From Chromatiaceae bacterium (lineage in GTDB: Bacteria > Pseudomonadota > Gammaproteobacteria > SZUA-140): 43,768 nt of DNA. Positions 1 through 8,127 of the stretch are shown piece after piece (the stretch's first letter is position 1; the number at the start of each line of letters is the position of its first letter). Under the pieces are notes generated by a model. That model was not told where the DNA came from. It saw only the letters and a program-made list of their open reading frames with translations, and ran no database searches. The stretch is from assembly GCA_003232725.1 (NCBI GenBank), contig QIJH01000075.1, positions 1 through 43,768 of the forward strand. The letters are read 5' to 3'. A program made the position numbers and the translations under genes.

Positions 1-140
1 CCCAGTGTTTCAAGGTTCCGGAATGAGGACATCTGCGCATCACGAGAGGTCCCAAACACCTCGTAACCTTTACCCAATAATAACTGGGCAAAATAGGCCC
101 CATCCTGGCCTGAGACACCACAAATCAGTGCCTTTTTCAT
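1..140 (-). CDS. gmd: GDP-mannose 4,6-dehydratase, N-terminal part (runs off the left edge)
   Basis: Reading the minus strand from the ATG at 140-138 gives [20 protein letters not shown] and continues through [17 protein letters not shown] and RNLETL to the window edge. This is the Rossmann start (GxxGxxG, residues 8-14) of the SDR-type GDP-mannose 4,6-dehydratase, which makes GDP-4-keto-6-deoxymannose for fucose, rhamnose or perosamine-containing surface glycans. Only about 46 codons are present, so catalytic residues cannot be checked. It starts 9 nt after the stop of the HEPN gene and has only a weak ribosome site, so it is now likely cotranscribed with the toxin-antitoxin pair. ManC upstream supplies its GDP-mannose substrate, which supports the call. 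Confidence 0.85.
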   Translation of the reverse strand, partial: MKKALICGVSGQDGAYFAQLLLGKGYEVFGTSRDAQMSSFRNLETL

Positions 141-149
141 TTCAACTTT

Positions 150-614
150 TCAACCATTATCTTTCTCAAAGGCATCCACCTTTTGCCACATCACCAGGAG
201 TATTTCGACATCGGCGATAAAACGGTTCAACGCGGCGGCCTTGAGTGCTGGGGCATCTTCGTATTCATGCGCAAGCTGGTTACGGGTTTCACGCAGCTCA
301 CGCCAGCGCTCGACACTTTCAAGCGCACCTAAACGTTCCAGGCGCTGCAACTTTTCTGCGAAAGTTGAGCTTTCCGGCAAAGGCTCCTCAGTCCAGTCGA
401 GCAGCGCGGGAAAGAGCCTCATTCCCATATTGTCCTGTAATTTGGAAAAGCGATAGGCAAGCTGATCCAGCAGTCTCCGTTGTTCAGTGGTAATGTGAAC
501 TACGGTTTCAGCATCAAAGTGTGCATCACCCAGTTCATCTCTAGCCTCTCGCAGCACCCCGGCGTGCAGCTGGCACTCCCTGAGAGTCGCCTGTAGAACC
601 TCATAATTTTTCAC
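150..614 (-). CDS. HEPN-domain toxin of a HEPN/MNT toxin-antitoxin pair
   Basis: A 154-residue helical protein with the HEPN RNase signature R-x4-H, seen as RNQLAH at residues 111-116 and followed by EYED. Members of this HepT/HI0074-like family are ribonuclease toxins or nucleotidyltransferase partners, and are neutralised by an adjacent minimal nucleotidyltransferase. The ATG overlaps the stop of the MNT gene by 4 bp (ATGA), the usual translational coupling in these modules. The pair sits inside a polysaccharide operon between two gmd 5' ends. Family assignment rests on the motif, size and partner; toxicity is inferred. Not resolved: whether it is HepT proper or the related HI0074 substrate-binding branch. 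Confidence 0.8.
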   Translation of the reverse strand: MKNYEVLQATLRECQLHAGVLREARDELGDAHFDAETVVHITTEQRRLLDQLAYRFSKLQDNMGMRLFPALLDWTEEPLPESSTFAEKLQRLERLGALESVERWRELRETRNQLAHEYEDAPALKAAALNRFIADVEILLVMWQKVDAFEKDNG

Positions 615-922
615 AGATGCACCCCTGTCTCCCTAGCAACCTTGTAAATTGGCAATTCCGGCCCCGGCACCGCTGAACGAATGACGATATCAATCTTCTC
701 TCCTTCAAACTCGGGGGTGGCATGCAGATCGGCTAACACATTCAATTTATCTGCCACAATCTCGTCCGGATCATTGATAGAGGTCTCGATATAGAAGTCA
801 TAATCTCCTCCCCGGCGCTGATCGTCAATACGTGACCCAAACACCCAGATCTGAGCGCTTTGCCCAAAATGGCGGGCAACAGCACCTTTTAGACATTGAA
901 CCTGTTTAGGTGTGAGACGCAT
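611..922 (-). CDS. MNT-type minimal nucleotidyltransferase antitoxin
   Basis: A 103-residue protein with the polymerase-beta-like nucleotidyltransferase motif GSR at residues 29-31 and DxD at D40/D42 (GGDYDFYIE), plus a possible third carboxylate in EKIDIVI near residue 79. In MntA/HepT systems this enzyme modifies the HEPN toxin by AMP transfer near its active site. The motif has GGDYD in place of the common SDxD spacing, but both aspartates are present, so it is probably active. It is the first gene of the two-gene module and overlaps the HEPN gene by 4 bp. Twelve bases separate its ATG from the stop codon of the gmd remnant upstream. Confidence 0.8.
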   Translation of the reverse strand: MRLTPKQVQCLKGAVARHFGQSAQIWVFGSRIDDQRRGGDYDFYIETSINDPDEIVADKLNVLADLHATPEFEGEKIDIVIRSAVPGPELPIYKVARETGVHL

Positions 923-933
923 ACTTATCGTTA

Positions 934-1068
<135 letters not shown>

Positions 1069-1075
1069 TTAACGA

Positions 1076-2536
1076 CTAGCGCCCATATTCATCATCGAAA
1101 CGTACAATATCATCCTCACCAAGATAACTCCCTGACTGAACTTCAATAATTTCCAAAGGAACATGGCCAGGATTAACTAGACGATGCTTAACTCCAATAG
1201 GAATATAAGTAGACTCATTTTCACTTAATAGAAACTCATCTTCACCACGCGTCACCTTTGCAGTACCACTCACCACAATCCAGTGTTCAGCACGATGATG
1301 ATGCATTTGCAGTGATAATGAAGCACCAGGTCTAACCGTAATGCGTTTCACCTGGTATCGCTCGCCAAGATCAATTCCCTCGTAATCTCCCCAGGGACGA
1401 TGAACACGCTTATGTATCTGGTGTTCACTTCTGCCATCTAATTTCAACTGCGCAACAATCTCTTTCACATGCTGCGCATCATCTTTGTTGGCAACCAGTA
1501 CCGCATCTGCCGTCTCCACAACAATAAGATTATTTAAACCAACGCCAGCAATTAAACGATGACTAGATAACAATAAGGAGTCTTTAACATTATGCGTAAT
1601 GACATCACCTAAAACAGCATTACCATGTTCATCATGAGGGGCCTCTTCCTGAAGATTTGCCCACCCTCCAACATCTGACCATCCCGCATTCAATGGGATA
1701 ACCAACAGACGTGAGTCAACATCGATTAATGATTGATCAGACGCTAAGTGCTCCATCACGGCATAATCAATAGAATCACTTGGGCATCTTTCAAACGCAG
1801 GTACGCCTACTCGCTGAAAATCCCCATCTGCCATACCATTTTCACTTGCATCCCTACATGCATCATACATATCTTTCCGAAAATAACTGAGCTGCCCCAG
1901 CCAGATTGATGGTTTCATCATAAAGATACCGCTATTCCATAGGTAGCTATCATCTTCAAATAGTTGCTGTGCCTTTTCTTCATTCGGTTTCTCAATGAAA
2001 CTAGAGACAGTACACTCTTCACTCTCTGAGGCATTACTGCGCTTAATGTAACCATAACCAGTGGCTGGAAAAGTAGGAGTCACACCAAAGGTCACCGTAT
2101 TACCAGCGACCGCCTTCAGCGCACCTTCATAAACAATACGCTGAAAAGCATCAACATCACGAATCACGTGGTCAGCCGGCATCACTAACATCACGCTATC
2201 CCCCGAAACAGTCGCTGCGTGTAGTGCAGCAAGCGTTAAGGCTGGGGCTGTATTTCTTCCAATGGGTTCAAGAATCAACCCATTCGTCTCTGTTTGAATC
2301 TGGCGCATTTGTTCTGCCACTAAAAAGCGATGCTCTTCATTGCAAACTAGAATAGGCGGTAAGACCTTTACATCATCATGCTGTGCTTCAATGCCTTTTA
2401 GACGCATGACCGTGTGCTGCAATAACGTGAACTCGCCACCAAAAGGGGCATGTAACTGCTTAGGAAATAGCTCACGAGACAGCGGCCACAGTCGCGTGCC
2501 AGCACCACCAGAGAGAATCACAGGTTGTATATTCAT
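1076..2536 (-). CDS. manC: Mannose-1-phosphate guanylyltransferase / mannose-6-phosphate isomerase
   Basis: A 486-residue bifunctional enzyme of the AlgA/CpsB/ManC type. The N-terminal nucleotidyltransferase half carries the signature GGAGTRLWPLSRELFPKQ (residues 10-27) and FIEKP. The C-terminal cupin half, the type II phosphomannose isomerase, has the HRAEHWIVVSG metal-site region near residue 425. It makes GDP-mannose from mannose-1-phosphate, and mannose-6-phosphate from fructose-6-phosphate, in the cytoplasm. Length is typical for the fused form. It lies between wzz and gmd on the same strand, so the operon probably builds a mannose- or deoxyhexose-containing O-antigen, capsule or exopolysaccharide. 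Confidence 0.93.
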   Translation of the reverse strand: MNIQPVILSGGAGTRLWPLSRELFPKQLHAPFGGEFTLLQHTVMRLKGIEAQHDDVKVLPPILVCNEEHRFLVAEQMRQIQTETNGLILEPIGRNTAPALTLAALHAATVSGDSVMLVMPADHVIRDVDAFQRIVYEGALKAVAGNTVTFGVTPTFPATGYGYIKRSNASESEECTVSSFIEKPNEEKAQQLFEDDSYLWNSGIFMMKPSIWLGQLSYFRKDMYDACRDASENGMADGDFQRVGVPAFERCPSDSIDYAVMEHLASDQSLIDVDSRLLVIPLNAGWSDVGGWANLQEEAPHDEHGNAVLGDVITHNVKDSLLLSSHRLIAGVGLNNLIVVETADAVLVANKDDAQHVKEIVAQLKLDGRSEHQIHKRVHRPWGDYEGIDLGERYQVKRITVRPGASLSLQMHHHRAEHWIVVSGTAKVTRGEDEFLLSENESTYIPIGVKHRLVNPGHVPLEIIEVQSGSYLGEDDIVRFDDEYGR

Positions 2537-2573
2537 TTCGAGCAGCCTTTACAATCTTCTAACAAAACACCCA

Positions 2574-3473
2574 TCATTCAGTAGGTCTCATTGAACAACG
2601 CGCTTTAGCGATAAACTCCAGAAAAAAAGCAGCTAGAATCCCTACGAAAATCCCTATCATAGCGGATAGAAGAATTATTGCCATCGCCCCAATGCCAGAA
2701 GGCTTCAGTGACCTCACTGCAACCTCTCCTGCAGTAGTCTGTCGTGACAGTTCAATCGCCGACTTAAGCTCAAATAATCTTGATTGGTAATCAATCATTG
2801 CATCCTCAGCACCCATCAACGCATGAGCGTTCAGCGCCTGTGCCTGTAGTAGATCAATGCCGCCCTCTTGTGATGAAATGGCGGTGTCCCCAAGAGCCAC
2901 CAGCGCATTCTCCAATCGTTTTTCACTCTGCTTAAGCTTGCTGATACGCCCTGTATCAATGCTTATTTGAGATTCTAATAATGAATATTTTTTCTTACGT
3001 GGAGTATCGAGCGCCTCAGCTAGAGCTCGCTGATCTTTTATTAAAAGGTCCAATATAGAGTGGTGAAGCCTCCTTATTACCTCTGCATCAGTAGCTAGTC
3101 CCAAGCTTGTTAAAACCAGCATTTTACTTCCTCGAGGGTTGTTGGCTTCGACTTCAAATAGCTCCCCATCTTTTTCAGTGCCAAGTACCTGCGGAATATG
3201 GCTATGCTTTAATTTTGCCAGAACAGATCCAATAGATTCAACTAACTTTGAATTCACCTGTGCTAGCTCAACAGTTGTAGAGAAGAGGAATTTTATTGGT
3301 GTCGAGAGTGCGATGATAACGCCTAGAGTCAGAGATAAACTGAAAATAATGCATACTATTTTCCAACGTTTAACAAGCACCAGCCACAACTCAACAAGAC
3401 TTATTTCATCATCAGCATTAGATAAAAGCTCACGCCCACCTCGCTCAGCCTCTACACCACTGCCCTTTTCCAT
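2574..3473 (-). CDS. wzz: Wzz-type polysaccharide chain-length determinant
   Basis: About 299 residues with the Wzz/PCP layout: a cytoplasmic start, a first membrane helix (IVCIIFSLSLTLGVIIAL, about residues 37-55), a long periplasmic coiled-coil region rich in K, E and Q, and a second helix near the C-terminus (IILLSAMIGIFVGILAAFF). Such proteins set the modal length of O-antigen or other Wzy-made polymers. The ATG at 3473 is favoured because AGGAAGG lies just upstream; an in-frame GTG directly before it (3476) is possible. It is the first gene of the wzz-manC-gmd set. No tyrosine kinase domain is attached, so it is a PCP1-like protein and not a Wzc. Confidence 0.8.
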   Translation of the reverse strand: MEKGSGVEAERGGRELLSNADDEISLVELWLVLVKRWKIVCIIFSLSLTLGVIIALSTPIKFLFSTTVELAQVNSKLVESIGSVLAKLKHSHIPQVLGTEKDGELFEVEANNPRGSKMLVLTSLGLATDAEVIRRLHHSILDLLIKDQRALAEALDTPRKKKYSLLESQISIDTGRISKLKQSEKRLENALVALGDTAISSQEGGIDLLQAQALNAHALMGAEDAMIDYQSRLFELKSAIELSRQTTAGEVAVRSLKPSGIGAMAIILLSAMIGIFVGILAAFFLEFIAKARCSMRPTE

Positions 3474-3520
3474 CACCCCTTCCTACCATTTTCTTAGCAA
3501 CACAACCACTGTATGAGATA

Positions 3521-3552
3521 TAAAAAAGCTTCCGACTGCCACATCGGAAGCT
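3521..3552 (-). terminator. Rho-independent terminator after comEA
   Basis: On the minus strand the sequence AGCTTCCGA, an 8-nt loop, TCGGAAGCT forms a 9-bp perfect stem and is followed by a run of T (TTTTTTA). It lies 40 bp past the comEA stop and before wzz, so it ends the pyrF/comEA transcript and leaves wzz to its own promoter. Confidence 0.8.
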
Positions 3553-3591
3553 AATTGCTAAACTATGATGACTCAGATACAGTAAAGAGCG

Positions 3592-3870
3592 CTATTCTTC
3601 CTCATCAACACCAGCAACAATGCGCCCCCTGTTCTTTTCTAGAATTGTATCACCAATCCCCTTTACGTTTATCAGTTCTTCTATCGATTTAAAGCCACCA
3701 TTCGCTTCTCTATATTTTATAATTTCTGCCGCTTTTTTCGCACCAACGCCGTGAAGTTCAGCGGCTAAAACCTCAGCATTTGCACTGTTTATATCAATAG
3801 TACCTGCTAATGCAAATTGAGAACCCACACATAAAAAAGCTACCAGCAGTAGCTGCCTTAGATAGCGCAT
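3592..3870 (-). CDS. comEA: ComEA-like helix-hairpin-helix DNA-binding protein (periplasmic)
   Basis: A 92-residue protein with a cleavable signal peptide (hydrophobic LLLVAFLCVGSQFALA, cut after ALA) and tandem helix-hairpin-helix units (LHGVGAKKAAEIIKYRE and INVKGIGDTILEK). ComEA-family proteins bind incoming double-stranded DNA in the periplasm during natural transformation. The ATG at 3870-3868 is chosen because AAGGAGG sits 5 nt upstream; a GTG two codons earlier overlaps that ribosome site and is unlikely. No other competence gene is in the window, and short ComEA-like proteins are widespread in gammaproteobacteria whether or not transformation has been shown. The C-terminus ends in a short acidic tail (DEEE). 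Confidence 0.85.
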   Translation of the reverse strand: MRYLRQLLLVAFLCVGSQFALAGTIDINSANAEVLAAELHGVGAKKAAEIIKYREANGGFKSIEELINVKGIGDTILEKNRGRIVAGVDEEE

Positions 3871-3968
3871 ATCCACCTCCTTATGATTAACTGAAGACCC
3901 TTTAAACAGGGCTATGTCGACACTTCCTGATATCGACCTTACTAGCTAACCTCAGAACAATTCAGCTG

Positions 3969-4709
3969 TCAAGCAGATAAAATAAAGGAGGAGTGAATAT
4001 CAGCATTAATTGTCTGTAAGGCAACAAGTGGATCAGTTGCGGCAGTTATTGGACGGCCAATGACGAGATAATTAGAGCCTAAGCTAAGCGCATCGACAGG
4101 CGTTGTAACCCTTTTTTGATCATTCACGGCAGTACCTGCTGGTCGGATTCCGGGGGTAACAAAATTAAATGCCTCACCGCACTGCTGATTTAAGACTTCG
4201 ACCTCTAACGGCGAGCAGACGACACCATTTAATCCTGACAATTCAGCCAATTTAGCAAGTCGAAGAACATTCTCTTTTGCGCAGCCAGCCAGGCCAATCT
4301 CATGCAGATCACTCTCACCCATACTTGTCAGAATAGTCACTGCGATTAACAAAGGCTGATGTGGCTTCTGGGCAACCGCTTCGCCTGCAGCCACCATCAT
4401 TCGACGTCCACCCAACGCATGAACATTAACCATCCATACGCCTAAATCTGCAGCAGCGGCACATGCCCCTGCAACTGTACTTGGGATGTCATGAAACTTT
4501 AAATCCAGAAATACATCGAAACCGTCCGCAACCAGGCGTTCAACTAGCGCAGGCCCGCAGTGCGTATAAAGCTCTTTGCCAACTTTTAGACGGCAGTTGT
4601 GCGGGTCTAGCCCACTCACCAGCTCTAGTACCTTACCTGAATCCGAAAAATCGAGTGCTACAATCACACATTTCGGATCAACAATTTTTTTTTCTTTTTC
4701 ACTCACCAC
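3969..4709 (-). CDS. pyrF: Orotidine 5'-phosphate decarboxylase
   Basis: A 246-residue TIM-barrel enzyme that converts OMP to UMP, the last step of pyrimidine synthesis. Diagnostic segments are IVALDFSD near the N-terminus, the catalytic [10 protein letters not shown] (Asp-x-Lys-x-x-His-Asp) around residues 69-78, and VIGRPIT for phosphate binding near the C-terminus. The start appears to be GTG at 4709 with GGAGG about 6 nt upstream; an overlapping ATG is out of frame. It is separated from lapA by a terminator, so it has its own transcription start and may read into comEA 98 bp downstream. The usual lapB neighbour is absent. Confidence 0.95.
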   Translation of the reverse strand: MVSEKEKKIVDPKCVIVALDFSDSGKVLELVSGLDPHNCRLKVGKELYTHCGPALVERLVADGFDVFLDLKFHDIPSTVAGACAAAADLGVWMVNVHALGGRRMMVAAGEAVAQKPHQPLLIAVTILTSMGESDLHEIGLAGCAKENVLRLAKLAELSGLNGVVCSPLEVEVLNQQCGEAFNFVTPGIRPAGTAVNDQKRVTTPVDALSLGSNYLVIGRPITAATDPLVALQTINADIHSSFILSA

Positions 4710-4751
4710 ATCAAACCTCCATCCATAATTCCAATCCTAAACTTCAGGCAA

Positions 4752-4780
4752 TAAAAAGCCCCATCGCTAAATGAGGCTAT
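4752..4780 (-). terminator. Rho-independent terminator after the gyrA-lapA gene run
   Basis: On the minus strand AGCCTCAT, a short loop and ATGGGGCT form an 8-bp stem with one G-U pair, followed by TTTTTATT. It lies between lapA and pyrF and would end transcription coming from ihfB/lapA. Confidence 0.75.
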
Positions 4781-4853
4781 CTAATTAATGCATCGACGTA
4801 TTATCTCTAAACATTCCCCTTTAAAAGCTTCAGGGTCAACACACCAGGCAATA

Positions 4854-5087
4854 TTATGAACGACGTAACTTTGAAACTTGCAATTTAAGAGACAGCAACT
4901 TGCCCATCGTGGCAGAAACACCAATCAACGCACCAATAACCAGCGTGCCCACTAGAATCACCGGCAGTGCAATATCCGCAGTTCCAAAATAGTAGTTCAC
5001 CTGAACTGGGTCTGCATTTAATAGTGTAAAGCTTGCGCCTAACACCAAAATTGCCAAGGTAAAAATAAATAAAAATATTTTCATCAT
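4854..5087 (-). CDS. lapA: LapA-domain inner-membrane protein (DUF1049)
   Basis: A 77-residue protein with two hydrophobic helices (IFLFIFTLAILVLGASFTLL and LPVILVGTLVIGALIGVSA) separated by NADPVQVNYYFG, a pattern typical of LapA/YciS. In E. coli LapA sits in the inner membrane and works with LapB in controlling lipopolysaccharide assembly and LpxC turnover. The C-terminus is basic (KLRRS). It follows ihfB by 80 bp on the same strand, as in many gammaproteobacteria. Here lapB does not follow, so its partnership is uncertain. Two adjacent ATG codons could serve as start. Confidence 0.85.
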   Translation of the reverse strand: MMKIFLFIFTLAILVLGASFTLLNADPVQVNYYFGTADIALPVILVGTLVIGALIGVSATMGKLLSLKLQVSKLRRS

Positions 5088-5167
5088 CTCATCACACCCC
5101 TTTCTATGTGAAGCTTTGCCGCTCTATCAATTTTCTGGAACAGAGTTTCAAACCAAGTAAATCAAGA

Positions 5168-5473
5168 TTACTCCTGAATCGTTGTCGTTCCAATACTCTC
5201 GTTCACTCGCTCTCGCAATTCCTTACCAGGTTTAAAATGCGGCACATGCTTCCCTGAAAGCGGCACCGGCTCACCCGTCTTTGGATTTCGTCCCATTCTT
5301 GGTGGACGAAAATGCAATGAAAAGCTGCCAAAACCACGAATTTCGATCCGCTCACCACTTGCAAGTGACTGCGCCATCTGTTCAATCATGGTCTTCACCG
5401 CATATTCAATATCCTTATATGATAAATGCTTTTGCTTCTGCGCGATAATTTCAATTAATTCAGACTTGGTCAT
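5168..5473 (-). CDS. ihfB: Integration host factor subunit beta
   Basis: A 101-residue HU/IHF-family protein starting [11 protein letters not shown], with the conserved beta-arm region [18 protein letters not shown] and the [11 protein letters not shown] helix. IHF-beta pairs with IhfA (not in this window) to bend DNA at specific sites in recombination, replication and transcription. Position directly after rpsA is the standard gammaproteobacterial arrangement and separates this subunit from HU and IhfA. Length is normal for IhfB. Confidence 0.95.
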   Translation of the reverse strand: MTKSELIEIIAQKQKHLSYKDIEYAVKTMIEQMAQSLASGERIEIRGFGSFSLHFRPPRMGRNPKTGEPVPLSGKHVPHFKPGKELRERVNESIGTTTIQE

Positions 5474-5587
5474 TTATTCCGCCCCAAAACAGATAAAGCG
5501 CCACACGACTGCATACTATATGTATGTATGATCATCGCCTGTTACACAGCAATTTGCAATAACAAGCGATAACCAAACATGAATTAA

Positions 5588-7251
5588 TTACGAGTTGCCT
5601 TCCAGCTTCTCTTTCAACAGATCACCTAATGAAGTCGAGCCCGTTGAACTAGCAGACTGGCCGTAATCTTTCACAGCCGCCGCTTCTTCATATGCATCTT
5701 TCGCTTTAATAGAGAGCATAATGGTGCGATTTTTACGATCAACACCCATAAAGCGTGCTTCAATTTCATCACCAACGGTCATAACAGTACGTGCATCTTC
5801 AACTCGATCACGCGACATTTCTGATGAACGCAAGTGCCCTTCAACACTCTCAGCCAGCGTGATAATAGCGCCTTTAGCATCCACTTCACTCACGACACCC
5901 TTAACGATCTCGCCTTTAGGTAGTTCGAGAATGGGTCACGTTCAAGCTGCTTAACACCCAGCGAAATACGCTCACGCTCTGGGTCAATCGCCAAAATAAC
6001 GGTATCGATCTCATCACCCTTCTTATAACCATGAACAGCTTCTTCACCCGCTTCGTTCCAGGAAAGATCAGAAAGATGCAACAGACCATCGATGCTGCCG
6101 GTCAGCCCAACGAATACACCAAAGTCAGTAATAGACTTAATCGTTCCTGTCAGCTTGTCGCCCTTATTATGGGTAGAGGCAAACTCTTCCCAGGGATTAG
6201 AGAAACATTGCTTCATACCTAACGAGATACGACGACGCTCTTCGTCAATATCAAGCACCTTAACTTCAACCTCATCACCTAGATGAACAACCTTAGACGG
6301 GTGAATGTTCTTATTGGTCCAATCCATTTCAGAAACGTGAACCAGACCTTCAACACCATCTTCGATCTCAACAAAACAACCGTAGTCGGCGATGTTAGTG
6401 ACCTTACCAAAAACCTGGTGGCCTACTGGGTAACGACGAGTCAGGTTACCCCATGGATCTTCGCCCATCTGTTTCAGGCCAAGCGATACGCGGTTACGTT
6501 CTTTATCAAACTTAAGCACCTTAACGTCAATCTCATCACCAATGTTAACGATCTCTGAAGGCTGTTTAACGCGCTTCCACGCCATATCGGTAATATGCAG
6601 CAGGCCATCAATACCACCCAGATCGATGAATGCGCCGTAGTCAGTAAGGTTTTTAACCACGCCCTTAATGACTTGGCCTTCCTGAAGATTAGCCAGCAAC
6701 TCTTCACGCTCTGCACTGCTCTCTTTCTCAACCACTGCACGGCGAGAAACAACCACGTTGTTGCGCTTACGATCAAGCTTAACAACTTTAAATTCCAGAT
6801 CCTTGCCTTCAAGGTATGAGGTGTCGCGTACTGGGCGAACATCAACTAGAGAACCTGGCAGAAATGCGCGTACTGCGCCAATTTCAACCGTGAAACCACC
6901 TTTAACTTTACCAGTGATGATACCGGTCACAATGGCGTTGCTTTCAAGGGCGCCTTCAAGTTCATCCCAAAGTTTCGCACGCTTCGCTTTTTCACGAGAA
7001 AGTCTTGTTTCGCCAAAACCATCTTCGATGGCATCAAGGGCAACATCAACCTCATCGCCAACCGCGACTTCGGGCTCGCCTTTTTCATTCAGGAACTGCT
7101 CAAGGGGAATGACACCTTCAGATTTAAGTCCTGCATTGACTACCACAACATCTGACCCAACCGACATGACGATACCTGTCACGATGGCGCCTGGACGCAT
7201 TAATTTTTCTACCTGACTCTCTTCAAAGAGTTGCGCGAAACTTTCACTCAT
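5588..7251 (-). pseudogene. rpsA: 30S ribosomal protein S1, frame broken in domain 6 region
   Basis: The first frame (7251-5890) gives 453 residues carrying five complete S1 RNA-binding domains, including repeats such as [20 protein letters not shown] and [10 protein letters not shown], and ends [15 protein letters not shown]. The rest of the protein follows in a different frame: [19 protein letters not shown] on to [16 protein letters not shown] and the end at 5588. The junction reads TCGAACTACCTAAAGG; two tandem copies of TCGAACTACC would restore a continuous frame with the expected spacing. S1 binds mRNA on the small subunit and is essential. As written, the product would lack domain 6. 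A sequencing or assembly error is the simplest explanation; the alternative is a real truncation, since loss of the last S1 domain is reported as tolerable in E. coli. Confidence 0.85.
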
Positions 7252-7320
7252 TATTAAAAAACCTTTGATTCACTTGAGACGCCAAACAAAAATAACGTTT
7301 GCAGTGAACCCGCTTGTTGA

Positions 7321-7385
7321 AACCGTTATAACGGTTATAAATTAGTTAAAAATCGCTCTAAAATTGCAGTTCGGCAACTGCCGAA
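7321..7385 (-). promoter_or_regulatory. rpsA leader with palindromes and a hairpin that may end the cmk transcript
   Basis: The 169-bp gap between cmk and rpsA holds a perfect 16-bp palindrome AACCGTTATAACGGTT at 7321-7336 and, at 7367-7385, two overlapping hairpins that exclude each other (TTCGGCA/TGCCGAA and GCAGTT/AACTGC). On the minus strand the second is followed by AATTTTA, a weak terminator-like tail. The leader of rpsA is known in E. coli to fold into hairpins that S1 binds to repress its own translation; the same role here is inference. Confidence 0.4.
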
Positions 7386-7420
7386 ATTAAAGAACGTCCA
7401 ATACAAATAAAGCCCTCACT

Positions 7421-8119
7421 TCAAACGAGTTTGGACCACGCTTCTAAAATACCTGTGACGACTTCATCGATCCCCTGCGTTGTTGAATCGATCAATATCG
7501 CACCATCCGCTGGCACTAAGGGTGCCACACAGCGATTTCTATCTCGCGCGTCACGAACCTGAATCTCTTCCAGAAGGGCCGCAAGATTAGCACTCATCCC
7601 CTTTTCTTTCAACTGTTTATAGCGCCTTTGGGCTCGTTCTTCGGCACTCGCATCAAGGAAAATTTTGAGCTTAGCGTGCGGAAAAACAACGCTTCCCATA
7701 TCCCGCCCATCAGCCACCAAGCCTGGCGAGCAGCTGAAATCCCGCTGCCGCTGCAGTAACGCCTCACGCACAGCAGGCAACGCCGCCACTTTTGAAGCGG
7801 CATTACCGCACTGCTCACTGCGTATTTCATCGCCTACCAGCGCACCATCAAGTAAGATCTGCGGCTCACCAAAACTAGAATTAATCTTAAATTTAACATC
7901 TAAACTATTGGCTAATAAAGATATTTCACCTTCTTCCGAAAGGGCGAACTGACGATTTAATGCTGCCAGCGCCACCAGACGATACAATGCGCCACTATCA
8001 AGAAAATGCCACCCAAGCTGGCTTGCAATGAGTCGGCTAACCGTCCCCTTTCCTGAGCCACTAGGGCCATCAATGGTAATAACGGGTATCACAACTGACT
8101 CATCGATTCGTTCATTCAT
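7421..8119 (-). CDS. cmk: Cytidylate kinase
   Basis: A 232-residue NMP kinase that phosphorylates CMP and dCMP. The P-loop GPSGSGKGT lies near residue 19, LDSGALYR follows, and VADGRDMGSVVFP and the RxxDRNR lid segment are all in place. The ATG at 8119-8117 (MNERIDES) is chosen because it gives a normal family length and leaves an 8-nt gap to the aroA stop; a longer upstream reading would overlap aroA and add unrelated residues. It sits between aroA and rpsA as in most relatives. Confidence 0.94.
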   Translation of the reverse strand: MNERIDESVVIPVITIDGPSGSGKGTVSRLIASQLGWHFLDSGALYRLVALAALNRQFALSEEGEISLLANSLDVKFKINSSFGEPQILLDGALVGDEIRSEQCGNAASKVAALPAVREALLQRQRDFSCSPGLVADGRDMGSVVFPHAKLKIFLDASAEERAQRRYKQLKEKGMSANLAALLEEIQVRDARDRNRCVAPLVPADGAILIDSTTQGIDEVVTGILEAWSKLV

Positions 8120-8127
8120 GCGCAATT

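Noticed and set aside
5880-5960. Programmed ribosomal frameshift in rpsA
   Set aside because: No slippery heptamer or downstream structure at the junction, and restoring a 10-bp repeat gives the expected protein, so an indel is simpler.
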